The notes: generated from the letters alone by a model not told the origin. DNA of 64,000 nucleotides from Pseudomonas frederiksbergensis (GCF_017114915.1 NZ_JAAUOE010000020.1:1-64000); one strand, 5' to 3'. Numbered from the stretch's first letter, positions 17,545-27,226 are shown. A program made the numbers and translations.

Positions 17545-19827
17545 TTAAAGCGACGAGTATTTCTTGCGCAGACGCTGACGAATCAGTTCCGCGAGGGTGT
17601 TCATGATGAAGGTGAACAACAGCAGCACCAGCGCCGAGAGGAACAGCACGCGGTAGTGGCTGCCGCCGACTTCCGATTCGGGCATTTCCACCGCGACGTT
17701 GGCCGCCAACGTGCGCAGGCCTTCGAACAGGTTCATTTCCATAACCGGGGTGTTACCGGTGGCCATCAGCACGATCATGGTTTCACCGACCGCACGGCCC
17801 ATGCCGATCATCAGCGCCGAGAAAATGCCCGGGCTGGCGGTGAGGATCACCACGCGCGTCATGGTCTGCCACGGCGTGGCGCCAAGGGCCAGGGAACCGA
17901 GGGTCAGGCCACGGGGTACGCTGAACACGGCGTCTTCGGCGATGGAGTAGATGTTCGGAATGACCGCGAAGCCCATCGCCAGGCCGACCACCAGGGCGTT
18001 GCGTTGGTCATAGGTGATCCCCAAGTCGTGGGAGATCCACATGCGCATGTCGCCGCCGAAGAACCAGGTTTCCATGTACGGGCTCATGTACAGCGACAGC
18101 CAGCCCACAAACATGATCACCGGAATCAGGATCGCGCTTTCCCAGCCGTCCGGCACTTTCAGGCGGATGGACTCAGGCAGGCGACTGAAGGTGAAACCGG
18201 CGACCAGGATGCCAATCGGCATCAACAGCAGCAGACTGAAAATCCCCGGCAGGTGCCCTTCCACATACGGCGCCAGGAACAGGCCGGCGAAGAAGCCGAG
18301 GATCACCGTCGGCATCGCTTCCATCAGCTCGATCACCGGTTTGACCTTGCGACGCATGCCCGGGGCCATGAAGTACGCGGTGTAGATCGCCGCAGCGACG
18401 GCCAGCGGCGCGGCCAGCAGCATGGCGTAGAACGCGGCTTTCAGGGTACCGAAGGTCAGCGGCGAGAGGCTCAGCTTGGGTTCGAAGTCGGTGTTGGCGG
18501 CGGTCGATTGCCAGACGTATTTAGGCTCGTCGTAGTTCTCGTACCAGACCTTGCTCCACAACGCGCTCCACGAGACTTCCGGGTGCGGGTTGTCGAGCAG
18601 CAGCGGTTGCAGCTTGCCGCCCTGCTCCACGATCACGCGGTTGGCCCGTGGCGACAGGCCGAAAAGACCTTGGCCCTCGACCACCTGGTCCACCAGCAGA
18701 GTGCGGTGAGCGGTGCTGTGGAATACGCCGAGTTTGCCGGACGCGTCGAGGGCAACGAAGCCTTTGCGGCGCTCTTCGGCGGTAATCTCGATGATCGGCG
18801 AGGTGCCCATCTGGAAGGTACGGATCTGCTTGAGGCGTTGTTCGCCATCCTGATCGCGAGCCATGAACCACTGGGCCAGACCGCCCTTGGAATCACCGAC
18901 GATCAGCGAGATGCCGCCCAGCAACTGGGTACTGGCGGTCACTTCGGCATTGCCGTCTTCAAGCAATTTATAGCGACCGTTGAGGCTCTTGTCGCGCAGG
19001 CTGAAGACATCGGCCTGAGCACGACCGTTGACCACGTACAGCCACTGCTGACGCGGGTCGACGAAGATGTTCTTCACCGGCTCGGTCATTTGCGGCAGGT
19101 CGATGCGCTTCTGCTCGTTGGTGACTTCGCCGGTCATCATGTTTTCTTCGCTGGTCAGCGAGATGACATGCAGTTGCGCACCGCTGGAGCCGGCCAGCAG
19201 CAGGGTCGAATCGGTCGCGTTGAGGCTGACGTGCTCCAGCGCACCACCGGTCTCGTTCAGCGCGATTGGCGTTTCGCCGTATGGGTATTCAATGGCTGGC
19301 GAGATGGTTTTCTTGCCATCCGGGTAGCTGACTTTATAGGTGTGACGGAACACCAAAGCCTGACCGTTGGACAAGCCCACCGCGACCAGTGGCTGACCTG
19401 GCTGGTCTTCGCCGATAGCGGTTACGCTGCTGCCCGCCGGGATTGGCAGATCAACGCGGCGCAGTTCGGCGCCGGTGTCGATATCAAAGAACAGCGCCTG
19501 GCCCTTGTCGGAAACCCGCATGGCGACCTGGTTCTGTTCTTCGAGGGAGATCATCAGCGGCTTGCCGGCGTCTTGCATCCAGGCGGGCGTGATGGCGTCT
19601 TTGGCAGTCAGATCGGCGCCCTGGAACAGTGGCGCGACAACGTAACCGAGGAAGAAGAAGATCAGGGTGATCGCGCCGAGGACGGCGAGGCCGCCGACGA
19701 GGACGTACCAGCGGGTCAGGCGATCTTTCAGCGCACGAATACGGCGCTTGCGGTGCAGCTCAGGCGTATTGAAGTCAATTCGCTTGGGGGGATTTGTAGT
19801 CATGGTGGAGTTGGCCAGATCATTCAT
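17545..19827 (-). CDS. pstC: Phosphate ABC transporter permease PstC (long form)
   Basis: 760 residues. The ATG at 19827 is preferred over GTG 19833 because AGGG lies about eight bases before it. A transmembrane helix near residue 45 is followed by a roughly 400-residue periplasmic insert of repeated beta-strand units (WLYVVNGRAQADVF, GGLAQWFMARD; propeller-like) and then the six-helix permease core. The EAA loop is RGLTLGSLALGATPWQTMTRV. The insert is a known Pseudomonas trait of unknown purpose. It has its own perfect-looking Pho box upstream. Confidence 0.93.
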   Translation of the reverse strand: MNDLANSTMTTNPPKRIDFNTPELHRKRRIRALKDRLTRWYVLVGGLAVLGAITLIFFFLGYVVAPLFQGADLTAKDAITPAWMQDAGKPLMISLEEQNQVAMRVSDKGQALFFDIDTGAELRRVDLPIPAGSSVTAIGEDQPGQPLVAVGLSNGQALVFRHTYKVSYPDGKKTISPAIEYPYGETPIALNETGGALEHVSLNATDSTLLLAGSSGAQLHVISLTSEENMMTGEVTNEQKRIDLPQMTEPVKNIFVDPRQQWLYVVNGRAQADVFSLRDKSLNGRYKLLEDGNAEVTASTQLLGGISLIVGDSKGGLAQWFMARDQDGEQRLKQIRTFQMGTSPIIEITAEERRKGFVALDASGKLGVFHSTAHRTLLVDQVVEGQGLFGLSPRANRVIVEQGGKLQPLLLDNPHPEVSWSALWSKVWYENYDEPKYVWQSTAANTDFEPKLSLSPLTFGTLKAAFYAMLLAAPLAVAAAIYTAYFMAPGMRRKVKPVIELMEAMPTVILGFFAGLFLAPYVEGHLPGIFSLLLLMPIGILVAGFTFSRLPESIRLKVPDGWESAILIPVIMFVGWLSLYMSPYMETWFFGGDMRMWISHDLGITYDQRNALVVGLAMGFAVIPNIYSIAEDAVFSVPRGLTLGSLALGATPWQTMTRVVILTASPGIFSALMIGMGRAVGETMIVLMATGNTPVMEMNLFEGLRTLAANVAVEMPESEVGGSHYRVLFLSALVLLLFTFIMNTLAELIRQRLRKKYSSL

Positions 19828-19849
19828 TCGCACACCCTAGCGATCCTGT

Positions 19850-19867
19850 ATGACAGAAAGATGACAA
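19850..19867 (-). promoter_or_regulatory. Pho box upstream of pstC
   Basis: Minus strand TTGTCAT-CTTT-CTGTCAT, only one mismatch to the double CTGTCAT consensus, ending 23 bases before the pstC ATG. It implies that pstCAB-phoU has a PhoB-dependent promoter in addition to the one before pstS. Confidence 0.85.
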
Positions 19868-19927
19868 TGCAGTGACGCAACAAATCCGCCGCCTGTGGGA
19901 ACTGGCAGCGGAGCAAAAATTCGAGGT

Positions 19928-20019
19928 GTGTGGGAGCGGGCTTGCTCGCGAAAGCACTGGGTCAGTCAACTTGGATGTTGAATGTGATGACCCCTTCGCG
20001 AGCAAGCCCGCTCCCACAC
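19928..20019. repeat. REP/BIME inverted pair between pstS and pstC
   Basis: Perfect 25-base arms (GTGTGGGAGCGGGCTTGCTC... and complement) at 19928-19952 and 19995-20019. It falls just after the pstS stop codon. Such 3' stem-loops commonly protect the upstream cistron, consistent with the need for much more PstS than PstCAB. Confidence 0.9.
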
Positions 20020-20050
20020 TGGAATCCGGGATTACCCCGGATTCAGGGTT

Positions 20051-21049
20051 TTACTTTTTTGCGACGTTGCCGCCTTCTTGCAGACCCAGGTCAGCCAGTG
20101 CTTTGGCAGCAACCTTGGCTGGCAGTGGGATGTAGCCGTCTTTCACGACCACTTCCTGGCCCTGTTTGGACAGAACCAGTTTCACGAACTCGGCTTCCAG
20201 CGGGGCCAGAGGCTTGTTCGGGGCCTTGTTGACGTAAACGTAGAGGAAACGCGACAGCGGATACTTGCCGTTCAGGGCGTTTTCTTCGGTGTCTTCAACG
20301 AACTCGGTGCTGCCTTTCTTGGCCAGGGCCACGGTTTTCACGCTGGCGGTCTTGTAGCCGATGCCCGAGTAACCGACGCCGTTGAGCGAAGAGCTGATCG
20401 ACTGCACAACCGAAGCCGAACCTGGTTGTTCGTTGACGTTTGGCTTGAAGTCGCCTTTGCACAGGGCTTCTTCCTTGAAGTAGCCATAGGTGCCGGATAC
20501 CGAGTTACGACCGAACAGTTGCACTGGCTTGTTGGCCAGGTCGCCGGTCACACCCAGGTCGCCCCAGGTTTTCACGTCGGTTTTAGCGCCGCACAGACGC
20601 GTCGAAGAGAAGATCGCGTCGACCTGTTCCATGGTCAGGTGCTGGATCGGGTTGTCTTTGTGTACGAAGACAGCCAGGGCATCCACGGCAACCGGAATCG
20701 CGGTTGGCTTGTAGCCGTATTTGGTTTCGAAGGCTTGCAGCTCGTTATCCTTCATCTTGCGGCTCATCGGGCCCAGGTTAGCGGTGCCTTCAGTCAGCGC
20801 AGGTGGCGCGGTGGAAGAACCGGCGGCCTGAATCTGGATGTTTACGTTCGGGTATTCTTTTTTGTAGTTCTCAGCCCACAGGGTCATGAGGTTGGCCAGG
20901 GTATCGGAGCCGACGCTGGACAGGTTGCCCGACACACCAGTGGTCTTGGTGTAGCTCGGGATAGCAGGGTCAACAGCGGCAACCGCGTTGGCAGTCGCAA
21001 CGCCAGCAGCGACAAAAGTCATTGCCGCCATCAAACGCTTCAGTTTCAT
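20051..21049 (-). CDS. pstS: Periplasmic phosphate-binding protein
   Basis: 332 residues with a signal peptide ([27 protein letters not shown]). Phosphate-binding features of the long PstS subtype are seen: [11 protein letters not shown] near the mature start, [21 protein letters not shown], and [12 protein letters not shown]. It delivers phosphate to PstCAB. It is the first gene of the operon and has tandem Pho boxes upstream. Confidence 0.96.
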   Translation of the reverse strand: MKLKRLMAAMTFVAAGVATANAVAAVDPAIPSYTKTTGVSGNLSSVGSDTLANLMTLWAENYKKEYPNVNIQIQAAGSSTAPPALTEGTANLGPMSRKMKDNELQAFETKYGYKPTAIPVAVDALAVFVHKDNPIQHLTMEQVDAIFSSTRLCGAKTDVKTWGDLGVTGDLANKPVQLFGRNSVSGTYGYFKEEALCKGDFKPNVNEQPGSASVVQSISSSLNGVGYSGIGYKTASVKTVALAKKGSTEFVEDTEENALNGKYPLSRFLYVYVNKAPNKPLAPLEAEFVKLVLSKQGQEVVVKDGYIPLPAKVAAKALADLGLQEGGNVAKK

Positions 21050-21115
21050 GCCTTACTCCTAGCAGATAGGTGTGTTAAGTCGGGGCCAAGTATCAGCAGG
21101 CCGTGTGAACACTCT

Positions 21116-21144
21116 ATGGCTGAAATATGACAATTGGATGAAAG
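21116..21144 (-). promoter_or_regulatory. Triple Pho-box repeat upstream of pstS
   Basis: Minus strand CTTTCAT-CCAA-TTGTCAT-ATTT-CAGCCAT: three seven-base units at 11-base spacing, matching CTGTCAT at 6, 6 and 5 positions. Located 67-95 bases before the pstS ATG. Two overlapping PhoB dimers could bind side by side. Confidence 0.78.
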
Positions 21145-21185
21145 GCCAGTATTTGGTTTTTTGAAGGAATACCGCGTTATCGTTC

Positions 21186-21260
21186 TTCGCGAGCAAGCCC
21201 GCTCCCACAGGGGATTTGCGATGAACACAAACCTATGTAGGAGCGGGCTTGCCCGCGAAG
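21186..21260. repeat. REP-type inverted pair
   Basis: TTCGCGAGCAAGCCCGCTCC (21186-21205) and GGAGCGGGCTTGCCCGCGAA (21241-21260) are imperfect inverted copies in the pstS-MFS intergenic region, beside the end of the MFS transporter gene. Confidence 0.85.
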
Positions 21261-21290
21261 GCGTCGGTCCAGACGATACGAAAAGCCCGC

Positions 21291-22589
21291 TTAGCGACCC
21301 TTCTTCCAGAGATACCCACCCACCAGAATCCCGACCCCACAAATGATCGCCACGTAATAGGCCGGCCCCATCGGGCTTTCCTTGAGCAGCAGGGTGACGA
21401 CCATCGGGGTCAGGCCGCCGAAAATGGCGTAGGCCAGGTTGTAGGAGAACGACAGCCCGCTGAAGCGCACCACAGCCGGGAAGGCCTTGACCATCACGTA
21501 GGGCACCGCACCGATGGTGCCGACCAGCAAACCGGTCAGGGCGTACATCGGGAACAGCCAGTCGGGGTGATTGAACAGGCTGTGATAGAAGATCCACGAG
21601 GTCAGCAGCAACAAAGCGCTACCGAACACGAACACCCGACCGGCGCCGAAGCGGTCAGCCAATGCGCCGGAGGCCACACAGCCCAGGCTCAGGAACACGA
21701 TGGCCAGGCTGTTGGCCTGCAACGCGGTGGTTGGCGGGAAGTGGTAGACGGTCTGCAGCACGGTCGGGGTCATGAGGATGACCACGATGATGCCGGCGGA
21801 CAGCAGCCAGGTCAGCAGCATGGAAGTCAGAATTGCACCGCGATGGTCACGCAACACAGCTCGCAGCGGCACTTCCTCGGCCAAGGCCTTGCGCAATTGC
21901 AGTTCGGCGAACACCGGGGTTTCGTGGAGCCAGCGGCGCAGGTAGACCGAGAACAGGCCAAATACACCGCCCAGCAGGAACGGGATCCGCCAGGCGTAAT
22001 CCGACACTTCCACCGGCGTATAGATGCTGTTGATCGCGGTGGCGACCAGCGAGCCCAACAGAATGCCGGCGGTCAGACCGCTGGTCAGCGTGCCGCAGGC
22101 ATAACCGATGTGCCGCTGCGGCACGTGTTCGGAAACGAATACCCACGCCCCCGGTACTTCACCACCAATCGCCGCCCCCTGGATCACCCGCATCAGCAGC
22201 AACAGGATCGGCGCCCACATACCTATCTGCGCATAAGTCGGCAGCAGGCCCATGATCAGGGTCGGCACCGCCATCATGAAAATGCTCAGGGTGAACATCT
22301 TCTTGCGTCCCAGCAGGTCACCGAAGTGCGCCATGACGATGCCGCCCAGCGGCCGCGCCAGATAGCCGGCGGCGAAGATGCCGAATGTCTGCATCAGGCG
22401 CAGCCACTCGGGCATGTCGGCGGGGAAGAACAGTTTGCCGACCACGGTGGCGAAGAACACAAAGATGATGAAGTCGTAAAACTCCAGCGCGCCGCCCAAG
22501 GCAGACAGCGACAAGGTCTTGTAGTCGTTACGGGTCAGCGGACGTGCGGGTTGGGCTGGCTGCGCGATGCTCGAGGGCGCTGTGGTCAT
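21291..22589 (-). CDS. MFS transporter, metabolite:H+ symporter type
   Basis: 432 residues from the ATG at 22589 (MTTAPSSIAQP). About twelve membrane segments. MHS-subfamily features include GALEFYDFIIFVFFATV near the start, GYLARPLGGIVMAHFGDLLGRKKMF, the loop motif RVIQGAAIGGEVPGAWVFVSEH and FVFGSALL. Relatives carry organic acids, osmolytes or dicarboxylates; the substrate here cannot be told from sequence. The position next to pstS is the same in other pseudomonads, but no Pho box is seen in front of it. Confidence 0.88.
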   Translation of the reverse strand: MTTAPSSIAQPAQPARPLTRNDYKTLSLSALGGALEFYDFIIFVFFATVVGKLFFPADMPEWLRLMQTFGIFAAGYLARPLGGIVMAHFGDLLGRKKMFTLSIFMMAVPTLIMGLLPTYAQIGMWAPILLLLMRVIQGAAIGGEVPGAWVFVSEHVPQRHIGYACGTLTSGLTAGILLGSLVATAINSIYTPVEVSDYAWRIPFLLGGVFGLFSVYLRRWLHETPVFAELQLRKALAEEVPLRAVLRDHRGAILTSMLLTWLLSAGIIVVILMTPTVLQTVYHFPPTTALQANSLAIVFLSLGCVASGALADRFGAGRVFVFGSALLLLTSWIFYHSLFNHPDWLFPMYALTGLLVGTIGAVPYVMVKAFPAVVRFSGLSFSYNLAYAIFGGLTPMVVTLLLKESPMGPAYYVAIICGVGILVGGYLWKKGR

Positions 22590-22953
22590 GGCAAGGGCTT
22601 CTCTTATAGTCGGATCTGCAACCTCAACAACGCTGGCGGAGGCTTGGGCAGGTTCGGCACGATAGCAAATTGTTCGAAAAAGCACATAGAGGCGCGTATT
22701 TGACGGTCGAAATGAGAACCGGGCGGTCGTCTCGGAGTCTACCGACCGATATACTCGCAATATTGCAACGGCTTGTAAGGGGTTGCTGTGCGAAACCGTC
22801 GTTGGCACCCGTCAGCCGATTTCGCAGAGTTTCCCTTTAGGCGCCTTACGAAAAACGTGACGAACGTAGTATGTTCGGGGATGAATCGTTTTTCCGAGAC
22901 GGCTATCCACCCGCTACACCTACGAAGAGTCACGGGTCAGAGGCACCCCCGGC
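22590..22953. other. Divergent intergenic region, 364 bases
   Basis: No gene found. It contains two small symmetric sites: GCAATATTGC (22757-22766), next to a GATATACT element, and CGAAC-N7-GTTCG (22861-22877). Both could be operators for the MFS gene or the thioesterase gene. No terminator or repeat is seen. Confidence 0.4.
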
Positions 22954-23358
22954 ATGATAGAGCTCGAACAAGAAGATCCAATCCCGCAAGGCGACCTGGC
23001 CCTGCAAATTACCGCGCTTCCGCGTGAAACCAATGGCTTTGGCGATATTTTCGGCGGTTGGCTGGTGTCGCAGATGGATTTGGCCGGCACCGCCATGGCC
23101 AGCAAGGTTGCCGGTGGGCGCGTGGCCACCGTGGCGATCGATCGCATGGCGTTTCTGGTGCCGGTGGCGGTGGGCGCTCAGCTCTCCTTCTATACCCAGG
23201 CCCTGGAAATCGGTCGCAGCTCGATCCAGATGATGGTCGAGGTCTGGAGCGACGATCCACTGTCCAGCGAGTGGCGCAAAGTGACCGAAGCCGTCTTTGT
23301 GTTCGTCGCCATCGACGGCAGCGGCCGCACTCGTTCGGTTCCGCCCAGAGCGCGTTAA
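22954..23358 (+). CDS. Acyl-CoA thioesterase, YciA-like hotdog
   Basis: 134 residues, one hotdog domain. The family helix motif NGFGDIFGGWLVSQMDLAGT is near residues 27-46, with the catalytic Asp following GGW. The later strands FLVPVAVGAQLSFY and VTEAVFVFVAIDG are typical. It hydrolyses acyl-CoA to free acid and CoA. A second paralogue of the same superfamily is at 59700-60182. Confidence 0.88.
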   Translation: MIELEQEDPIPQGDLALQITALPRETNGFGDIFGGWLVSQMDLAGTAMASKVAGGRVATVAIDRMAFLVPVAVGAQLSFYTQALEIGRSSIQMMVEVWSDDPLSSEWRKVTEAVFVFVAIDGSGRTRSVPPRAR

Positions 23359-23414
23359 ACCCGGCGACCATTTTGCGGTCCATTGCAGTCCTGTTCCTGA
23401 TTGAGAGTCGCCCC

Positions 23415-24314
23415 ATGAGCACGCCCAACGTTGAAGCCGTGAAACTGGATGAACTGAACTGCTGGCGCATCCGCCATGGTCAGGCCGAATTGCTGGTGGC
23501 CCAGCAAGGCGCGCACATCCTCAGTTATCAACTGACCGGCCAACCGCCGTTGATCTGGCTGAACGACGAGGCGGTGTTCAAGACCGACAAAGCTATTCGT
23601 GCCGGCGTGCCGGTGTGCTGGCCGTGGTTCGGCAATCTGTCGCGCAACCCGCAGAGTGTCCAGGCCATGCGCGTCAGCCAGGAGCCGCCGCCCGCTCACG
23701 GGCTGGTGCGGGCGATGGACTGGGAATTGGCTGGCATCGAAGTCGAGGGCGAAAGCCTGAAGGTTGAATTCGTCCTGCCCTACCTCGAAGGCGGCCTGCC
23801 GGGCTGGCCGCATCAGGTGGACTTGAAGCTGGGCATTCGTCTGGATGAGCAGCTGCACATCAACCTGACGAGCCAGAACAAGGGCGCCGAGCAAGTAACG
23901 ATCAGCCAGGCACTGCACAGCTATTTCGCGGTCAGCGATGTGCGCAACGTGCATGTCGAAGGGCTGGATGGCTTGAATTACATCGAGACGCTGGAGGACT
24001 GGAAAACCGTCACCCAGACCGGTGATCTGCGTTTTATCGGCGAAACCGACCGCATCTATCTGAATACTCCGCCAAAGCTGAGCATCGTTGACCCGCACTG
24101 GGAACGACGCATCGAACTGACCGCCAGCGGTTCACGTTCGGCGGTGATCTGGAACCCGTGGATCGACCGCGCCGCCGCGTTCAGCGACATGGCCGACGAT
24201 GGCTGGCAGCGCATGCTGTGCATTGAAACGGCGAATGTGATGGATGATGTGGTGACGCTGGCGCCGGGGGCGAGTCATACCCTGGGCGTGAGCATCGCCA
24301 GCAAGCCACTTTAA
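23415..24314 (+). CDS. D-hexose-6-phosphate mutarotase
   Basis: 299 residues, aldose-1-epimerase superfamily (YeaD/Ymr099c type). It interconverts alpha and beta anomers of glucose 6-phosphate. Signature parts: GAHILSY, IRAGVPVCWPWFG, PAHGLVRAMDWEL, the catalytic His in QALHSYFAVSD and the catalytic Glu in LCIETANV. The ATG at 23415 was chosen because the longer frame to the left overlaps the thioesterase gene. Confidence 0.92.
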   Translation: MSTPNVEAVKLDELNCWRIRHGQAELLVAQQGAHILSYQLTGQPPLIWLNDEAVFKTDKAIRAGVPVCWPWFGNLSRNPQSVQAMRVSQEPPPAHGLVRAMDWELAGIEVEGESLKVEFVLPYLEGGLPGWPHQVDLKLGIRLDEQLHINLTSQNKGAEQVTISQALHSYFAVSDVRNVHVEGLDGLNYIETLEDWKTVTQTGDLRFIGETDRIYLNTPPKLSIVDPHWERRIELTASGSRSAVIWNPWIDRAAAFSDMADDGWQRMLCIETANVMDDVVTLAPGASHTLGVSIASKPL

Positions 24315-24327
24315 GATCAAAAGATTG

Positions 24328-24384
24328 CAGCCTTCGGCAGCTCACCGATCTATGTAAGAGCTGCCGAAGGCTGGGAATTTTTTT
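24328..24384 (+). terminator. REP-like stem-loop acting as terminator
   Basis: CAGCCTTCGGCAGCTC (24328-24343) pairs perfectly with GAGCTGCCGAAGGCTG (24358-24373), followed by GGAATTTTTTT. It lies between the convergent mutarotase and DUF3299 genes. The same arm sequence recurs at 29904-29967, so this is a dispersed family. Confidence 0.8.
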
Positions 24385-24397
24385 ACGGTAACCGTGC

Positions 24398-24934
24398 TTA
24401 CAAATCCGACTCTTTAACCACCCGCACCTGCGCCGCATCCAGCGCATACGCCGCATCAGCCAAGTCATTGTTGACCTTCTCGATCTTCAACGTGCCGGTC
24501 ACCCACAGCGGCGTGTAGATGTCATTCAATTTCAAGCCTTTGGGATAACGCACCAGCACCAATTGGTTAGGCGGTGGTGGCGGCACGTGGATGCAGGCGC
24601 CCGGGTACGGCACGAGGAAGAACAACGTGCTGCGGCCCTTGGCGTCGGATTCCAGCGGCACCGGGTAACCGCCGATGCGGATGTGCTTGTCGTTCATCGA
24701 CGGCACGGTCTTGGTCGAATACATCACCGCCGGCAAGCCCTTGCTCTGCTTCATGCCACCCTTTTGGGTAAAGGTGCCGCTGGCTTCCGGGGAGTTGTGA
24801 TCGATTTCGGGCATGGCCTCGAGGGCTTTCTGGTCCGACTTGGGCATCAGTTCGAGCCAGTCGGTTTCCGGCAGTTCGCCGGCATGGGCCAAGCCACTGC
24901 CCAGGAAGAGAAGAGTCAACAGAAGACGGCGCAT
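24398..24934 (-). CDS. DUF3299 exported protein
   Basis: 178 residues from ATG 24934 (MRRLLLTLLFLGSGLAHAGE is a clean signal peptide). The mature protein shows the DUF3299 pattern: WLELMP, RIGGYPVPLE, FFLVPYPGACIHVPPPPPNQ and an oligonucleotide/oligosaccharide-binding-like C-terminal part (LWVTGTLKIEK). It is periplasmic; the biological role of the family is unknown. Single gene between convergent and same-strand neighbours. Confidence 0.85.
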   Translation of the reverse strand: MRRLLLTLLFLGSGLAHAGELPETDWLELMPKSDQKALEAMPEIDHNSPEASGTFTQKGGMKQSKGLPAVMYSTKTVPSMNDKHIRIGGYPVPLESDAKGRSTLFFLVPYPGACIHVPPPPPNQLVLVRYPKGLKLNDIYTPLWVTGTLKIEKVNNDLADAAYALDAAQVRVVKESDL

Positions 24935-25022
24935 GAAGGTGCTCGGCAAAGGAAAGGACGGTATGACGCCGGGCATTCTAGCCCTCTCCGGTGTTGGCGC
25001 AGAGCGGGCTTTGTCGCTTCAA

Positions 25023-25271
25023 TCAGTTCTTTTTTTTGATCAGGCCGTAGATCACCAGCAGGACGATGGCGCCCACTAGTGCACCTAAGAAATTCGCCGT
25101 TTGACCAGGCTCATAAATGTGTAATGCCTGACCGCCATAGGTGGCCGCCAGCGAACCGCCGATACCGAGCAGGATGGTCATGATCCAGCCCATGCTGTCA
25201 TCGCCCGGTTTCAGAAACCGGGCCAGCAGGCCGACGATCAAGCCGATAAAGATGGTTCCGATAATTCCCAT
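25023..25271 (-). CDS. GlsB/YeaQ/YmgE-family small membrane protein
   Basis: 82 residues with three hydrophobic, glycine-rich segments: MGIIGTIFIGLIVGLLARF, then MGWIMTILLGIGGSLAATYGG, and a C-terminal helix ending in lysines. This is the transglycosylase-associated (misnamed) stress-membrane-protein family, often induced by general stress. Inner membrane location. Confidence 0.88.
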   Translation of the reverse strand: MGIIGTIFIGLIVGLLARFLKPGDDSMGWIMTILLGIGGSLAATYGGQALHIYEPGQTANFLGALVGAIVLLVIYGLIKKKN

Positions 25272-25372
25272 GGCATTTCCCTCTGATTTAGTTGGCTATA
25301 GCCTAGACAGACTTTGGCATCCAGCCATCAGAGAACGGCGGCCACTGAAGGTTCCGCCGCTGCCACATGAAA

Positions 25373-26455
25373 CTATTCGGCGATGAGCGCTTCGACCTTG
25401 AGGATCTGCGCGGCCAACGTCTCACGGTCTGCACAACGCAGATTGGCGTGACCGACCTTGCGACCGACCTTGAAAGCCTTGCCGTAGTGGTGCAGGTGGC
25501 AGTCGGCAATCGCGATCACTTTCTCTACTGGCGGCACGACACCAATGAAGTTGAGCATTGCGCTTTCGCCGACCTTGGCCGTCGAACCCAGCGGCAGACC
25601 GGCGACAGCCCGCAGGTGGTTTTCGAACTGGCTGCACTCGGCGCCTTCGGTGGTCCAGTGCCCGGAGTTGTGCACGCGCGGGGCGATTTCGTTGGCTTTG
25701 AGGCCACCGTCGACTTCGAAGAACTCGAACGCCATCACGCCGACATACTCCAGCTGCTTGAGCACCCGGCTGGAATAATCTTCAGCCAACGCTTGCAGCG
25801 GGTGGTCGGTGCTGGCCACGGACAGTTTGAGGATGCCGCTGTCATGGGTGTTGTGCACCAGCGGATAGAACTTGGTTTCGCCATCGCGAGCACGCACGGC
25901 GATCAGCGAAACTTCGCCGGTGAACGGCACGAAGCCTTCCAGCAGGCAAGCGACACTACCCAGCTCGGCGAAGGTACCGGCCACATCTTCAGGCTTGCGC
26001 AGGACTTTCTGGCCCTTGCCGTCGTAACCCAGGGTGCGGGTTTTCAGCACGGCCGGCAAACCGATGGACGCCACGGCGGCCTCCAGATCGGCTTGGGACT
26101 GGATGTCGGCGAACGCGGGAGTCGGAATCCCCAGGTCCTTGAACAGGCTCTTCTCGAACCAGCGATCGCGAGCGATGCGCAGGGCTTCGGCACTCGGGTA
26201 CACCGGGACGAATTGCGACAGGAAGGCCACGGTTTCGGCCGGGACGCTTTCGAATTCGAAGGTCACCAGATCGACTTCATCGGCCAGCTGACGCAGGTGA
26301 TCCTGATCGCCGTAATCGGCCCGCAGATGTTCACCCAGCGCAGCGGCACAGGCGTCCGGCGCAGGGTCGAGGAAAGCGAAATTCATGCCCAGCGGAGTGC
26401 CCGCCAGCGCCAACATGCGACCCAACTGGCCGCCACCGATTACACCGATTTTCAT
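25373..26455 (-). CDS. purK: N5-carboxyaminoimidazole ribonucleotide synthase
   Basis: 360 residues. ATP-grasp enzyme that carboxylates AIR with bicarbonate and ATP in purine synthesis; PurE then rearranges the product. GGGQLGRMLALAG opens the pre-ATP domain; LKTRTLGYDGKGQ and VMAFEFFEVDGGLKANEIAPRVHNSGHWT are the ATP-grasp core. I start at the ATG at 26455 (MKIGVIGGG). It follows purE by 11 bases and is co-transcribed. Confidence 0.96.
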   Translation of the reverse strand: MKIGVIGGGQLGRMLALAGTPLGMNFAFLDPAPDACAAALGEHLRADYGDQDHLRQLADEVDLVTFEFESVPAETVAFLSQFVPVYPSAEALRIARDRWFEKSLFKDLGIPTPAFADIQSQADLEAAVASIGLPAVLKTRTLGYDGKGQKVLRKPEDVAGTFAELGSVACLLEGFVPFTGEVSLIAVRARDGETKFYPLVHNTHDSGILKLSVASTDHPLQALAEDYSSRVLKQLEYVGVMAFEFFEVDGGLKANEIAPRVHNSGHWTTEGAECSQFENHLRAVAGLPLGSTAKVGESAMLNFIGVVPPVEKVIAIADCHLHHYGKAFKVGRKVGHANLRCADRETLAAQILKVEALIAE

Positions 26456-26466
26456 CGTCAACAACC

Positions 26467-26958
<492 letters not shown>

Positions 26959-26996
26959 CGTCGTGCCTCTTCTCTCTGGGCGCCCGCAGGCGCGTC

Positions 26997-27030
26997 AAAA
27001 AACAACAAGCCACGCAAAATGCGTGGCTTG
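26997..27030 (-). terminator. Terminator hairpin in the purE leader
   Basis: Minus strand CAAGCCACGC-ATTTT-GCGTGGCTTG followed by TTGTTTTTT. It stands 38 bases before the purE start and about 200 bases after the upstream LysR gene stop. It may end the LysR transcript or attenuate purEK. A TATACT -10-like element occurs at 27073-27078 on the same strand, upstream of the hairpin. Confidence 0.8.
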
Positions 27031-27183
27031 ATTGTACGAATTATGGCCAGTCAAACCGGCCGAAGGCCGCGCAGTATACCTCAATGAAGCAGATAAACAG
27101 CCCCCTATACGACCATCTGTCATACGGCGCAAAGTGCCGGTTTTATTGACTTCAGGGTCAGCCAACGAACCACACAAAAACCT

Positions 27184-27209
27184 GTGGGAGTGGGCAAACC
27201 CGTTCCCAC
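27184..27209. repeat. Short REP-like palindrome
   Basis: GTGGGAGTGGGCAAACCCGT with TCCCAC closing the stem, just after the LysR gene stop codon. Same GGGAG/CTCCC theme as the longer REP elements. Confidence 0.55.
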
Positions 27210-27226
27210 AAGGTTCTTCATTGGAT

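Noticed and set aside
16729-19875. 1048-residue open frame on the plus strand opposite pstA and pstC
   Set aside because: It lies entirely antisense to two well-identified permease genes; long open frames opposite GC-rich genes are common in Pseudomonas, and its composition (His, Gln, Arg-rich) is that of an antisense frame.
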